Position numbers and translations under genes: made by a program. This document shows positions 24,470 to 33,847 of a DNA stretch of 64,000 nucleotides, one piece after another. Every line of letters begins with the position of its first letter. Within the stretch, counting starts at the first letter, position 1. The stretch is from Limiplasma sp036645955 (GTDB lineage Bacteria > Bacillota > Clostridia > Christensenellales > Aristaeellaceae): assembly GCA_036645955.1 (NCBI GenBank), contig JAVXND010000009.1, positions 7,319-71,318 on the forward strand. The letters run 5' to 3'. The notes under the pieces are model-generated. The model was not told where the DNA came from and did no database searches. It saw only the letters and a program-made list of their open reading frames with translations.

Positions 24470-25828
24470 ATGATTATCAAAAATGAAAAGCTCACACTAA
24501 GCTGTGAACGTCTGGGAAGCGAGCTGGAAGGCGTATGCGATTGCAAGGGACAAGCCGTTTTTGTGCAAGGCGCGTTGCCGGGCGAAACCATCGAAGCACA
24601 GGCGCTCAAGGTTTGTCCGCGCTATGCTTTTGCCAAACTGCTCAAGGTACTCACCCCCTCCCCCGACCGTGCCGTACCGCCCTGCCCTGTTTACGAGCAA
24701 TGCGGCGGCTGTAGCGGACAGCATATGCGCTATGAGGCCACCTTGGAAGCCAAGCGCGCGCAAGTGCTGGATTGCTTCAACCGCATTGGCGGACTAGCGC
24801 TTACACAAGCCGATGTGCCTATGGTGCTTGGCGCAAAGAGCCCGCTTCACTACCGCAACAAAACCGCACTGCCCGTGGGCGGCACGGCGGACGCGCCGTT
24901 GCTCGGCTTTTACCGCAGGCGCAGTCATGCCATTGTGCCGCTTGCGGATTGCGTGGTCACCATGGGGGATGTGGCCAATGTGCTTTCCGCCGTAAAGCAA
25001 TGGATGCGGCAAGCAAAAGTAACGCCCTACAACGAAGAAACAGGCTGTGGTGTTTTGCGGCATGTGATTCTGCGCACCTCGCGCGATGAAAGCTTGATGG
25101 TAATCCTTGTATCCACGCAGGAGCGTCTGCCTGAAATTCCGTTGCTGATTGAACGGCTTAGTCAAACTGCAAAGGGCTTTTGTTCCCTGTTTTTAAACGT
25201 GAACAAGCAGCATAACAATGTCATTTTGGGCAAGAGCTGTCAAAAGCTCTACGGGCAGGACGCTATTTTTGAAACCCTGCTAGGGCTTACCTTTGAGATT
25301 TCTCCCCTTTCCTTTTTCCAAGTCAACCCCGCTCAAACCGAAATGCTTTATCAGCAAGCCATCGCATTTGCACAGCTGTCCGCTGATGACGTGGCTGTAG
25401 ATGCTTATGCAGGCGCGGGCACCATTGCACTTTGTGTAGCCAAATCCATTGCACGCGTCATCGGCATTGAAATTGTACCGCAGGCAGTGGAAAGCGCCAG
25501 AAAAAATGCGGAGCGAAACGGCATTTCAAACGCCGAATTTCATGTGGCCGCCGTGGAGGAGCTTCTTCCCAAATTGATAGCGGACGGCTTGCGCCCCAAT
25601 GTGATTTTTCTTGATCCGCCGCGCAAAGGCGTAGAACCGCAGGTGATTGAAGCGGTGCTGTTAGCAAAGCCGCGCCGTGTGATTTATGTCAGCTGCCATG
25701 CACCCACGCAGGCGCGTGATTTGGCATTGCTCAAGGCTGGCGGTTACCGCTTTGAACGTTGCCAGCCCGTGGATATGTTTTGTTATGCGGGCGGGGTTGA
25801 AAATGTGGTTTCCATGGTGCTGGCGTAA
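24470..25828 (+). CDS. rlmD: 23S rRNA (uracil-C5)-methyltransferase, RlmD/RlmCD type
   Basis: The 452-residue enzyme has a TRAM-like N-terminus, an iron-sulfur cysteine cluster (CPVYEQCGGCSGQHM, about 75-89) and a SAM-dependent methyltransferase domain (VDAYAGAGTIAL). The C-terminal motifs are FLDPPRKG and the catalytic cysteine in YVSCHAPTQARDL, where most family members have SCNP. It would methylate a uracil of 23S rRNA; the exact position (747, 1939 or both) cannot be read from sequence. It follows aroC by 15 bp and converges on comF with a 27-bp gap. Confidence 0.9.
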   Translation: MIIKNEKLTLSCERLGSELEGVCDCKGQAVFVQGALPGETIEAQALKVCPRYAFAKLLKVLTPSPDRAVPPCPVYEQCGGCSGQHMRYEATLEAKRAQVLDCFNRIGGLALTQADVPMVLGAKSPLHYRNKTALPVGGTADAPLLGFYRRRSHAIVPLADCVVTMGDVANVLSAVKQWMRQAKVTPYNEETGCGVLRHVILRTSRDESLMVILVSTQERLPEIPLLIERLSQTAKGFCSLFLNVNKQHNNVILGKSCQKLYGQDAIFETLLGLTFEISPLSFFQVNPAQTEMLYQQAIAFAQLSADDVAVDAYAGAGTIALCVAKSIARVIGIEIVPQAVESARKNAERNGISNAEFHVAAVEELLPKLIADGLRPNVIFLDPPRKGVEPQVIEAVLLAKPRRVIYVSCHAPTQARDLALLKAGGYRFERCQPVDMFCYAGGVENVVSMVLA

Positions 25829-25855
25829 AAATGTCACACGTCATGACGCTTCCCG

Positions 25856-26557
25856 CTACGCACGGCAGGCCGTCAGCAAAACAACCTTGCTCGCGCCTGC
25901 GCTTAGCAAGGCTTCTGCGCACGCAACCGCCGTGCCGCCCGTGGTGAGCACATCGTCAATCAACAGCACAGGCTTGTTAAAAACAACCTCCTCGCCTGCA
26001 ACAGCAAAGGCGTTTCGCATGCTTTCCAGCCGCTCCGCACGTGTTTGTTTGGTTTGTGTTTTGGTGTAGTGCACCCTGATGAGCGCATCTGTCACAAGCC
26101 TTTGACCTGTGTGCTCGCAAAATGCTTGTGCCAGCAGCAGCGCTTGGTTAAAGCCCCGCTCCTGCTCGCGCCGCATATGAAGCGGTACGGGCACAACCAA
26201 CGCTGTGCCAAATTCCAACCCGCCTACGGCTTCCGCCCATGCATCTGCCATGCCCTCCGCAAGCACCCTTGCGGCCATGCGGTCTGCGCCGTACTTCAAT
26301 TTATGCGTTAGCTCACGCGCCTGACCATCATGCCAATAGGCGGCAATGCACGCTTCCAGCGGCTCGTGCAGTCCCATCACCGCCTCCTTGTGCGGTATGC
26401 GGTAGGCTGCCAGCTTTTGGGCGCAATCCTCACAAAGCGTCAGCCTGCCCAAATTGGGCAAGCTCCGCTTACATAGGTGGCAAATATTAGACTGTGGGAA
26501 GCAAAGAATCAAAAAATAGCGCTTGAACCAACGAAGTTTGGCCCAAGCGCTATTCAT
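25856..26557 (-). CDS. comF: ComF-family phosphoribosyltransferase-like protein
   Basis: The 233-residue protein has an N-terminal zinc ribbon (CHLCKRSL and CEDCAQ) and a C-terminal phosphoribosyltransferase fold with the PRPP loop VLLIDDVLTTGGTAVA and the family motif RGFNQALLLAQAF. ComF proteins act in DNA uptake in competent Bacillus; in Clostridia the role is unclear. The ribosome site is weak (GGGCGG), so the start is the first plausible ATG. It lies 29 bp downstream of a glycosyltransferase gene on the same strand. Confidence 0.9.
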   Translation of the reverse strand: MNSAWAKLRWFKRYFLILCFPQSNICHLCKRSLPNLGRLTLCEDCAQKLAAYRIPHKEAVMGLHEPLEACIAAYWHDGQARELTHKLKYGADRMAARVLAEGMADAWAEAVGGLEFGTALVVPVPLHMRREQERGFNQALLLAQAFCEHTGQRLVTDALIRVHYTKTQTKQTRAERLESMRNAFAVAGEEVVFNKPVLLIDDVLTTGGTAVACAEALLSAGASKVVLLTACRA

Positions 26558-26586
26558 TTCATCATCGCCGCCCTTGGCTTATTTGT

Positions 26587-27411
26587 TTAATTGTTAATGG
26601 TCACCTTAAATAAATATTGCGGCAGTACATGCTTGTATTGCTCATACAGCCCTGTTTTTACATACAGCTGCTTATAATAGCTGTGCAAGGCAAACTTTAC
26701 CTTGATGGATGCAATGGGGTGTACCAAGCAGGCGCATGCGGTGCTCACCGTAAGGCCATTGGGGTTTCGCGCATATTCATAAACTTGCTTGTCAAGCACT
26801 GCGGCACAATTCACATGCTGATAGTAGCAGGTGTTGAACGCAAAATCTTCCCCCCACGGAAGCTTGGAATCGCAACGGATGCTATTTAATATAATCACAT
26901 CGCGGCGGTAGAGCTTGTTCCATAGCACGGCGTAATAAAAGCTATTGGGGTGTGCGCTCAAGCGGTCAAGCAGGGCAAATTGACCCAGCACCATATCTTC
27001 ATGTAAAAAACCGCGGCGTTGGCGCAGGCTTCCAAACACCTCGGTATAAGCGGCTATGGCCAAGTTACAGCCAGGCGTTTCAATGGCGTGAACGAGGCTT
27101 TCGGTAGCGTCCGTCGGCAAAGTATCGTCGCTATCCACAAACTGCACGTAAACGCCCGTCGCGTTGTTGATTGCCAAATTTCGTGCGGATGAAACCCCCG
27201 CATTTGCTTGCATCAGCACGCGCACGCGGACATCCCTCGCCGCATATTGCTTGAGCATGGAAAGGCTTTGATCGGTGCTTCCATCATCTACCGCCAACAC
27301 CTCAAGCGCTGGATAGCTTTGCGCCAAAATGCTATTCATACACCGCTCAATGGTTTTTTCCGAATTGTAAACGGGCACAATCACGCTTACAACGGCTTGG
27401 CTCTTTTGCAT
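26587..27411 (-). CDS. Family 2 glycosyltransferase
   Basis: The 274-residue protein is a soluble GT-A enzyme: VVSVIVPVYNSEKTIERCM, then VLAVDDGSTDQS, and the metal-binding QFVDSDDTL (DxD), with a later GEDFAFN that could hold the catalytic base. It has no membrane span. It would transfer a sugar to a cell-surface glycan; donor and acceptor are unknown. ATG at 27411 has GGAGG 7 nt upstream. A membrane-bound GT2 gene lies 20 bp upstream. Confidence 0.88.
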   Translation of the reverse strand: MQKSQAVVSVIVPVYNSEKTIERCMNSILAQSYPALEVLAVDDGSTDQSLSMLKQYAARDVRVRVLMQANAGVSSARNLAINNATGVYVQFVDSDDTLPTDATESLVHAIETPGCNLAIAAYTEVFGSLRQRRGFLHEDMVLGQFALLDRLSAHPNSFYYAVLWNKLYRRDVIILNSIRCDSKLPWGEDFAFNTCYYQHVNCAAVLDKQVYEYARNPNGLTVSTACACLVHPIASIKVKFALHSYYKQLYVKTGLYEQYKHVLPQYLFKVTINN

Positions 27412-27431
27412 CACGCAACCTCCCAACTTTG

Positions 27432-28865
27432 CTACGCACTCACGCTTTGCTCTTCACAAACCACTTCGCACACTTGGTCATCGTCCTCGTCCTCTGCGCT
27501 TTGCGGCTTTTTTTCTGCGGCTGCTTCCTCTGCTTCCGTGTGAAGCACCTCCTGCAGGCAAACCGCCATATCCTCCGAACGGTTAATGCTATGCTCCGTT
27601 TTCACCCAATTGTTTTGCTGACGGTGCTTAAACAGGCCAACCACCTGTGCCCAGCCCGCCACCAAAGTGTTGAGCACCACGCAAAGCAGCATGGGGAAAA
27701 ACATTTTGAGGTTAAAGCGCTCATGATTGTCCATGTGGTCGCCCACATAAAATAGGAAGATGAAGGAATAGAAGAAGAGTGCAATGCTTGGCCAATTGAG
27801 CAATAGCCAGCTTCCAGCGGAGGCATGCACAGGCACCGCTTCGAGCAGTCCCGTTGCCTTGAACAGCTCCATCATCAGCCCCAAAACCAGCTGCAGCATC
27901 AAAATCACATAGGGCGTTAAGCTATACATATACAGAAAGGTGGAGAAAAACTCTTTAAACGTAATGCTTTTATGCCAAAGCGCACGGAACAGTCTGCCCG
28001 TATTTTTGAATGCCACAAACCAATGCCCCTGCGCCCAGCGTGTGCGTTGGCGGAAGCTGGCGCGAAAGTGCGTGGGTTTTTCATCGTAAATGCGCACGTT
28101 GTTATTCCAAAGAATGCGCTTGCCATCGCAGGTGGATTCAATTTGCAGTTCAAAATCCTCCGTGAGCGACATCGCCGTCCAACCGCCGCGGTTGTGCAGG
28201 TACTCTGCCGAAACCGCAAAGCCCGTGCCGCCAATCACGCTGTTTAGCCCCAAGCGGCTTTTGGCATATTGAAAGAAGCGGTTGGTAATGGTATAAGTCA
28301 TATAATAAAACAGGGCTACCAGTCCCTTTTTATTCTTACTGCCTAAATAGCATTGGATAATATCCGCTTCCCCGTTTGCAGAAAGGTATTGACTATTCAC
28401 CTCGGCAAACATGTTGGGGTCCACCAGGTTATCCGCATCAAAAAACATAACCAGATCATATTTGAGATGATAGTCGCCTAGCGAATTGAGCGCTTTTTGA
28501 AGTACGATGGGCTTGCCCGTGGGCGCGTCCTCGCTCTCCTTATGGCTTTCCAGCACATAGGCCCCTAAGCCCCGCGCCACCTCTGCGGTTTTGTCGGTGC
28601 AGTTATCCGCCAAAATATAGAAATCATACAATTCGCGGGGGTATTCCATATGGTCCAGGTTATCAATAATATCGGCGATCACAGCCTCTTCGTTGTGTGC
28701 TGGCACCAAAACCAAAAATCGCATCTGCGGAGCATGATCCTGATAATCCTTCGTGTTGCGCTTAAAGCCAAAGAAGCTGATAAAGAGCTGATAGCCGAGC
28801 ATAATGACCAGCCAACCGCTCATAATCCCCATCAGGCCTTCTACGATATCCACAATGATTTGCAC
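27432..28865 (-). CDS. Membrane family 2 glycosyltransferase (BcsA/NdvC-like)
   Basis: The 477-residue protein has an N-terminal span, a GT2 domain and three or four C-terminal spans. Processive-type motifs are present: PAHNEEAVIADIID, FFDADNLVDP (DxD), SLTEDFELQIE (TED) and QRTRWAQGHWF (the Q/RxxRW motif). Such enzymes synthesise and extrude polysaccharide or glycolipid. The C-terminal 45 residues form a very acidic tail (EAEEAAAEKKPQSAEDEDDD), which is unusual. The start is GTG with GGAAGG about 11 nt upstream. Confidence 0.88.
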   Translation of the reverse strand: MQIIVDIVEGLMGIMSGWLVIMLGYQLFISFFGFKRNTKDYQDHAPQMRFLVLVPAHNEEAVIADIIDNLDHMEYPRELYDFYILADNCTDKTAEVARGLGAYVLESHKESEDAPTGKPIVLQKALNSLGDYHLKYDLVMFFDADNLVDPNMFAEVNSQYLSANGEADIIQCYLGSKNKKGLVALFYYMTYTITNRFFQYAKSRLGLNSVIGGTGFAVSAEYLHNRGGWTAMSLTEDFELQIESTCDGKRILWNNNVRIYDEKPTHFRASFRQRTRWAQGHWFVAFKNTGRLFRALWHKSITFKEFFSTFLYMYSLTPYVILMLQLVLGLMMELFKATGLLEAVPVHASAGSWLLLNWPSIALFFYSFIFLFYVGDHMDNHERFNLKMFFPMLLCVVLNTLVAGWAQVVGLFKHRQQNNWVKTEHSINRSEDMAVCLQEVLHTEAEEAAAEKKPQSAEDEDDDQVCEVVCEEQSVSA

Positions 28866-28942
28866 GAATCTAACATCCTTCCGTCCCGTTCATACCCACA
28901 ACTCTGGGCAACGCTTATTTATACTATATTCCCTGCACAAAG

Positions 28943-30634
28943 TCAATGCATGTCATAAAACGAGCATTCGCCAATAAATTCCCGTAAAATGGACAACGGC
29001 GGGATTTCGTCCAATACACTGCCATCCACTGGCAAAAAATAATGCAATACCTTGAGCAGCCTATGCGCCACCAAATACTCAGGCGCGCTCTTTGGAATGG
29101 AGAGAAGCAATTCATAAGCCATGGTTTTAAGCACGGGCAGCTCGTAGTGGAGCGAGGTATTAAACATCACATCCGCCTTTTCCTGATTGGGAAAAATCCA
29201 TTTTTCCTCTCCCGCACGCACACTCGGCCACATGTCAATGGTTTGCGCAGGGGAAGTGTTGCGAAAGCGCATGTCCCGCACAATGCGGCGCAAAAGCCGT
29301 ACATCGGTTGTGCGAATGCGGTTATGGTCATCTAGGTTGATGCAACCCAGTGCGCTTACATAAATACCAAACATTAATTGCTCGGGTATTTCGGAGGTGA
29401 TGCGCTCGTTCATGCCATGAATGCCCTCTAGCAACAGCGGCTCGCTACCGGTCAGGCTCATATCGTAGCCTTTGGCAGAGCGGCTGCCCGTTTGGAAATC
29501 AAAGCGCGGCATGCGCACTGTGCGCCCGCTGAGCAAGCCCTCCAAGCATTCCGTTAACAGCTTCACATCCAGCGCATTCACATTTTCCAGATCGGGCTTT
29601 CCATCCGCTTCCAAGGGAATGTCCTTGCGGTCACGATAAAAATCATCCAAGGAAACCAACCTGGGCTTTTTCCCAAGCACGCTCAGGTGCACGGATAAGC
29701 GATTGGCAAAGGTGGTTTTGCCGCTGCTGGAGGGGCCAAAAATCATGACAATGCGTGCGCCGCGTGCCGTAATATCATCGGCGATGTTTGCAATGGACTT
29801 GTCTTGAAGCGCCTCGTTTACGCGAATAAACTCACGCATGCGGTTTTCCTTGATCATGCGGTTGACATCGGCGGCATTTTCTGCGCCCAATATGCCGCAC
29901 CACTTTTGTGAAGCCGCAAAGGCCCGCAGAAACTTGCTTCGGGATTGATAGGGTGCCGCCACCCCGGGTGCGCCAGGCGAGGGTGCCAACAGCACCATGC
30001 CCGGAAAATGGGGTTTGATGGCAAAGGCCTTCACATAGCCAGAGGAGGGAAGCATTGCGCCATAAAAATACTCGCACAGTCCGCCCATGCGGTACATGGT
30101 GATTTTTTCCTGTGGGCGGTAGCGCAAAAGCTCGGTCTTGTCATGCCAGCCCACTTTTTCAAAATAGGCAATGGCCTCTTCTCTTGACCAGCTTTCCTTT
30201 TGGAAGGGCAAATCTTGTTCCACAAGCTTCCGCATGTCCTGCTCTACCGCGCGAGCCTTGTCATGCCCCATGTCCTCACCAAGGATGCGCACATACAATC
30301 CATTGCCTATGGAGTTGAGCATGCGCACCTGTTTATCGGGATACAGGCGCTTCATGCTGAGCAGAAACAGGAAGCGAAGCGAGCGTTCATACACGCGCCG
30401 CCCTTCCTCGTCGGCATAGGTTTGCGGCACCAGCACACAATCATGCACAATGGGCGCGTTGAGCTCTACGCATTCCCCGCCGTCCAAAGCGCAGATCACC
30501 CACGGCACCTGCTCTGCGGGCATCAGGCGTTCAAGCACCTTCAGCAGCTGTGTTCCCCTTGCAAAGGCATCCGTTTTTTCCCCCACCGTGATGCGTACTA
30601 CGCTGTTTACGCCCTCAAATCTGTTTTCCGCCAT
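28943..30634 (-). CDS. Nucleoside (uridine) kinase with TGS/ThrRS-like N-terminal region
   Basis: The 563-residue protein joins a ThrRS-like N-terminal half (residues about 1-280) to a C-terminal kinase with P-loop GPSSSGKTTFAN (300-311) and VSLDDFYRDR, the uridine-kinase/phosphoribulokinase signature. This long form is frequent in Firmicutes and is annotated as nucleoside kinase; the role of the first half is unknown. GAGGGG lies before the ATG. It follows the exonuclease gene by 15 bp in a minus-strand transcript. Confidence 0.88.
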   Translation of the reverse strand: MAENRFEGVNSVVRITVGEKTDAFARGTQLLKVLERLMPAEQVPWVICALDGGECVELNAPIVHDCVLVPQTYADEEGRRVYERSLRFLFLLSMKRLYPDKQVRMLNSIGNGLYVRILGEDMGHDKARAVEQDMRKLVEQDLPFQKESWSREEAIAYFEKVGWHDKTELLRYRPQEKITMYRMGGLCEYFYGAMLPSSGYVKAFAIKPHFPGMVLLAPSPGAPGVAAPYQSRSKFLRAFAASQKWCGILGAENAADVNRMIKENRMREFIRVNEALQDKSIANIADDITARGARIVMIFGPSSSGKTTFANRLSVHLSVLGKKPRLVSLDDFYRDRKDIPLEADGKPDLENVNALDVKLLTECLEGLLSGRTVRMPRFDFQTGSRSAKGYDMSLTGSEPLLLEGIHGMNERITSEIPEQLMFGIYVSALGCINLDDHNRIRTTDVRLLRRIVRDMRFRNTSPAQTIDMWPSVRAGEEKWIFPNQEKADVMFNTSLHYELPVLKTMAYELLLSIPKSAPEYLVAHRLLKVLHYFLPVDGSVLDEIPPLSILREFIGECSFYDMH

Positions 30635-30649
30635 GATGGTATTCCCCTC

Positions 30650-31639
30650 TTAAGCGTTTTCAAAGGGCATATTGCTCTGAAAAGCTTCGGACAAATCGTC
30701 CACGTCCACGTTATCGTAATCGCCGCGCTTGCGCTTTAACTGAAATTGAAGCTCCTTTGTATGCACATAAGCCTTGGTTTGCTGGTTGGCAGGCAGAACG
30801 CTCAAATGCATGCCCTTTTGCCCATCGGGCAAGGCGGAAAAGCGCACCTTCACAAACATCAGCCCATGCTGCTTGCATTTGCATAGAGCCACATACTTGC
30901 CTGCGCTTTGCGGAATCAGCTCGGTTTGCAGTTTCATGGGCTGTGCGCAGGTAGGGCAGTACGGGTTTTGCAAGCTTTCACCCGCAAGCGCTTCCCGTAC
31001 CGAGGGCACCATGTTGGTTACGCGGAAACGGCTGCGGCGCTCGTTGTGGGAAAGCTTGCGCGGCTGCTCCTCGTGCTTGAGCACCGCCATAGGCTCAGGC
31101 AGCTTGCAAAAGACCTGCGCGGTATAGTATGCGTCGTGCTCGGCATTATGGAAGCTTCGCTCCTCGTCCGGCTCAATTTGAAGCGCCTCCATAGCGGTTT
31201 TAAGCGCGGTTTGACCGCTTTGGTGCATGGCCTCCGCGTACAGGCGCTGAATGTCGTACATCTTGGGCATGGGGCGCTCATAGCGGAAAAAATCCACATT
31301 TTGCGTCAACACGCTGATGTCGTCACAGCCCCAGGTTAAAAACGCACAATCCTCGCCGCACCAGCTCATGAAGGCATCCATGGCCTCCGCAAAGGTGGGC
31401 GCATCACAAAGCACCTCTTGTGTAATGCCCGTCATGCGCTTGATGCGCGGATGGATGGTCAGGTAATGCGTTGGGCGAACGGGGATGCTCACACTATCCA
31501 CAATTTCAAGCCGCTCGTTGAGCTTTGCCGCGCCAATTTGAATCACTTCAAAAAGGAGGCTATCCCCTACGCGGCGGTAAACCGCGCTGTTGTAGCTCGT
31601 GGGTTGGTTCCACTCCAAATCCAAAACGATGTATTGCAT
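30650..31639 (-). CDS. DEDD-family 3'-5' exonuclease with C-terminal zinc-finger-like region
   Basis: The product (329 residues) begins MQYIVLDLEWNQP, exonuclease motif I of the DEDDh class. Motif II lies around FLTWGCDDISVL and motif III in HNAEHDAYYTA. After the nuclease domain a CPTCAQPMKL ... CKCKQHG segment could bind zinc, and a basic tail (QLKRKRGDYDN) follows. The start was set at 31639 because the family normally begins right at motif I; ATGs at 31648 and 31675 are alternatives and none has a strong ribosome site. Substrate (RNA or DNA) unknown. Confidence 0.82.
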   Translation of the reverse strand: MQYIVLDLEWNQPTSYNSAVYRRVGDSLLFEVIQIGAAKLNERLEIVDSVSIPVRPTHYLTIHPRIKRMTGITQEVLCDAPTFAEAMDAFMSWCGEDCAFLTWGCDDISVLTQNVDFFRYERPMPKMYDIQRLYAEAMHQSGQTALKTAMEALQIEPDEERSFHNAEHDAYYTAQVFCKLPEPMAVLKHEEQPRKLSHNERRSRFRVTNMVPSVREALAGESLQNPYCPTCAQPMKLQTELIPQSAGKYVALCKCKQHGLMFVKVRFSALPDGQKGMHLSVLPANQQTKAYVHTKELQFQLKRKRGDYDNVDVDDLSEAFQSNMPFENA

Positions 31640-31699
31640 GCCTTTCATAGCTCCAAACCGTAAGTATTCAACCATGGTAAGATGCAGACGACGAACCCT

Positions 31700-32947
31700 C
31701 TATCCATCCATGCGAGATTCCCCTGCCGCTGACAAACCCGCAACCATTCCTGTGGAAAACGCGATTTGCAGGTTAAACCCGCCTGTGAGCGCATCCACAT
31801 CCAATAGCTCGCCCGCCGCATACAGCCCCTTCACGCGTCGGCTTTCCATGGTGGCTGGGTTTACATCCTTTACGGACAATCCGCCCCGCGTGACAATGGC
31901 CTCGCTCACACTGCGTGCTCCCGTAACGGGCAGTACAAGCGCTTTTCCGCCCGAAACAAGCCTTGCACGCTCCTCCTTGGTCACCTCGCAGGCCATTTTG
32001 TCCCCATTGACGCCGCAGAGCATGGGCATGATTTCAGCCAAACTCGACGGGTACAGCCCGCAGAGCAATGTGCGCACAAGGCGTTTGCCGCTTTCGTCCA
32101 AATCGCGCAAAAGCCGCGCATCCAGCTGCATTTCGCTCAAGCCAGGCTTTAAATCAAGCGTAAGCGTCAAGCTGTTCAGCGGCAGCCCTGCCATATAGGC
32201 AGAAGCGCTTAGCACCAGCGGTCCAGACAAGCCAAAATGGGTAAACAGCATTTCGCCGATTTCCGAAAAAATCTGTTTTTTGCCGCGCGTAAGCGTGAGC
32301 CTGACATTTTTAAGCGATAAGCCTTGCAGCTCTTTCACCCATGCTTCGCCGCTTTCCAATGCGCTCAGCGTTGCCAGCGGCGGGTTTACCTCGTGCCCGC
32401 AGGCGGCCAGCCAACGCCAGCCATCCCCCGTGGAGCCTGTGGATTGGTAGCTCTGCCCGCCTGTGCACACAATCACCGCATCCGCTTGAAAGCGCCTGCC
32501 GCCCTCGCAAAGCACGCCCGCCGCCTGACCATTTTGCACAAGCAGCTCCTGCACGCGCGTATCCAGCTCCACGCGCACATTCAGCCGCCTAAGCTCATGC
32601 TCCAAGGCACGCGTAACATCGCTGGCCTTCTCGCTCGCGGGAAACACGCGATTGCCGCGCTCCACCATCACCGGACAGCCCATTTCTGTTAACAGCGCCA
32701 TCATGTCCTGCGGCGACAGGGCGGAAAGCGCACTGTACAGGAAGCGGGGATTGCGCGGCACGTTTTTCATAAAAGCATCCGCATCGCAGGCGTTTGTGAC
32801 ATTGCATCGCCCCTTGCCTGTAATGTAAAGCTTTTTGCCAAGCTTTTCGTTACGCTCAAGAAGCGTTACCCGCGCACCCGCGCGCCCCGCGCCAATGGCG
32901 GCCAGCATGCCTGCGGCCCCGCCGCCCACAATCAAAACATTACTCAT
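31700..32947 (-). CDS. BaiN/HI0933-family FAD-dependent oxidoreductase
   Basis: The 415-residue flavoprotein has the FAD loop VLIVGGGAAGMLAAIGAGRAG (residues 4-24), KLYITGKGRCNVTN, a second dinucleotide motif VIVCTGGQSYQSTGSTGDG and the C-terminal FAD motif GLYAAGELLDVDALTGGFN. One characterised relative, BaiN, reduces bile-acid intermediates, but most members have no known substrate. The start overlaps the end of the rpiR-type gene by 8 bp. Confidence 0.9.
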   Translation of the reverse strand: MSNVLIVGGGAAGMLAAIGAGRAGARVTLLERNEKLGKKLYITGKGRCNVTNACDADAFMKNVPRNPRFLYSALSALSPQDMMALLTEMGCPVMVERGNRVFPASEKASDVTRALEHELRRLNVRVELDTRVQELLVQNGQAAGVLCEGGRRFQADAVIVCTGGQSYQSTGSTGDGWRWLAACGHEVNPPLATLSALESGEAWVKELQGLSLKNVRLTLTRGKKQIFSEIGEMLFTHFGLSGPLVLSASAYMAGLPLNSLTLTLDLKPGLSEMQLDARLLRDLDESGKRLVRTLLCGLYPSSLAEIMPMLCGVNGDKMACEVTKEERARLVSGGKALVLPVTGARSVSEAIVTRGGLSVKDVNPATMESRRVKGLYAAGELLDVDALTGGFNLQIAFSTGMVAGLSAAGESRMDG

Positions 32948-33806
32948 TTTCTTTATCGATATAAACGCTGTGCGCGTTCCATATCCCCTCCAAGCACCTA
33001 AAGTGCTCGCTCAATTCCTCTCGGCGGTGTAACCCAAGGCTCACAATCAGCGCATTGATCACCGACAGCGGCGCGGCTAAGCTGTCCACAAAGCTGGCCA
33101 TATCGGTAGAGGCGCAAAGGCAAAGGTCGGATGCGGGGCATAAGGGGGACATGGCCCCGTCGGTAAAGCCCACCACCTGCGCACCGTTTTGCCGCGCAAA
33201 GCGCATGCATTCGAGCGTTCTTGTGGAATAGCGCGGATAGCTGATGCCCACCAGCACATCCCCGTTGCCTATGCGCACAATTTCTTCAAAAACATCCCCT
33301 GTGGTGTTGTTAACCAAGGTGACCTCGTCAAAAATTTGGTGCAGATAATGGTACATGAACTGGGCAAGCGGCGCGGCAGAGCGCAAACCCATGACATAGA
33401 TATGCCTTGCGCCAAGCAACAGCCTGACCACGCCTTCAAAATCCTTCTGGGAAAGCGCTTCCATGGTTTTGCGTATGTTTTGCGCATCGTTTTTGAGCAC
33501 GGTGTTCAAAACGTCGCCGCTGTCAATTTCGGAGGCAATGGCAAAGCGCTGTTCCGCCGTTAAGCGTTGCCGCACCAAGCTGCGCATAGCGTCCTGTAGC
33601 TTCGGATAGCCATCGTAGCCTAGCGCGGAGGCAAAGCGCACCACCGTGCTTTCGCTCACGCCGCATTGCTTGCCTAGCGCCACGGCGGTCATGAAAACCG
33701 CTTTTTCATAGTGGCTTGCGATATATTCCGCAATTCTGCGATGCCCCTTGCTCAGCGGCTCGCCGCGCAGGTTCAGGCGGTCAATCAATTCTTGGGTATC
33801 CCGCAT
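32940..33806 (-). CDS. RpiR-family transcriptional regulator
   Basis: The 288-residue protein has an N-terminal HTH_6 domain (SKGHRRIAEYIASHYEKAVF, then QCGVSESTVVRFASALGYDG) and a C-terminal SIS sugar-phosphate-binding domain (YVMGLRSAAPLAQFMYHYL, VGISYPRYSTRTLE). Such proteins sense phosphosugars and control sugar genes. No obvious sugar operon lies beside it, so the target is unknown. ATG at 33806 has AGGTAGGA upstream; the earlier ATG at 33851 lacks a good site. Confidence 0.9.
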   Translation of the reverse strand: MRDTQELIDRLNLRGEPLSKGHRRIAEYIASHYEKAVFMTAVALGKQCGVSESTVVRFASALGYDGYPKLQDAMRSLVRQRLTAEQRFAIASEIDSGDVLNTVLKNDAQNIRKTMEALSQKDFEGVVRLLLGARHIYVMGLRSAAPLAQFMYHYLHQIFDEVTLVNNTTGDVFEEIVRIGNGDVLVGISYPRYSTRTLECMRFARQNGAQVVGFTDGAMSPLCPASDLCLCASTDMASFVDSLAAPLSVINALIVSLGLHRREELSEHFRCLEGIWNAHSVYIDKENE

Positions 33807-33847
33807 GGATGTTCCTACCTCTCGCTCTTGTTGCCTGCCAGTTTGAA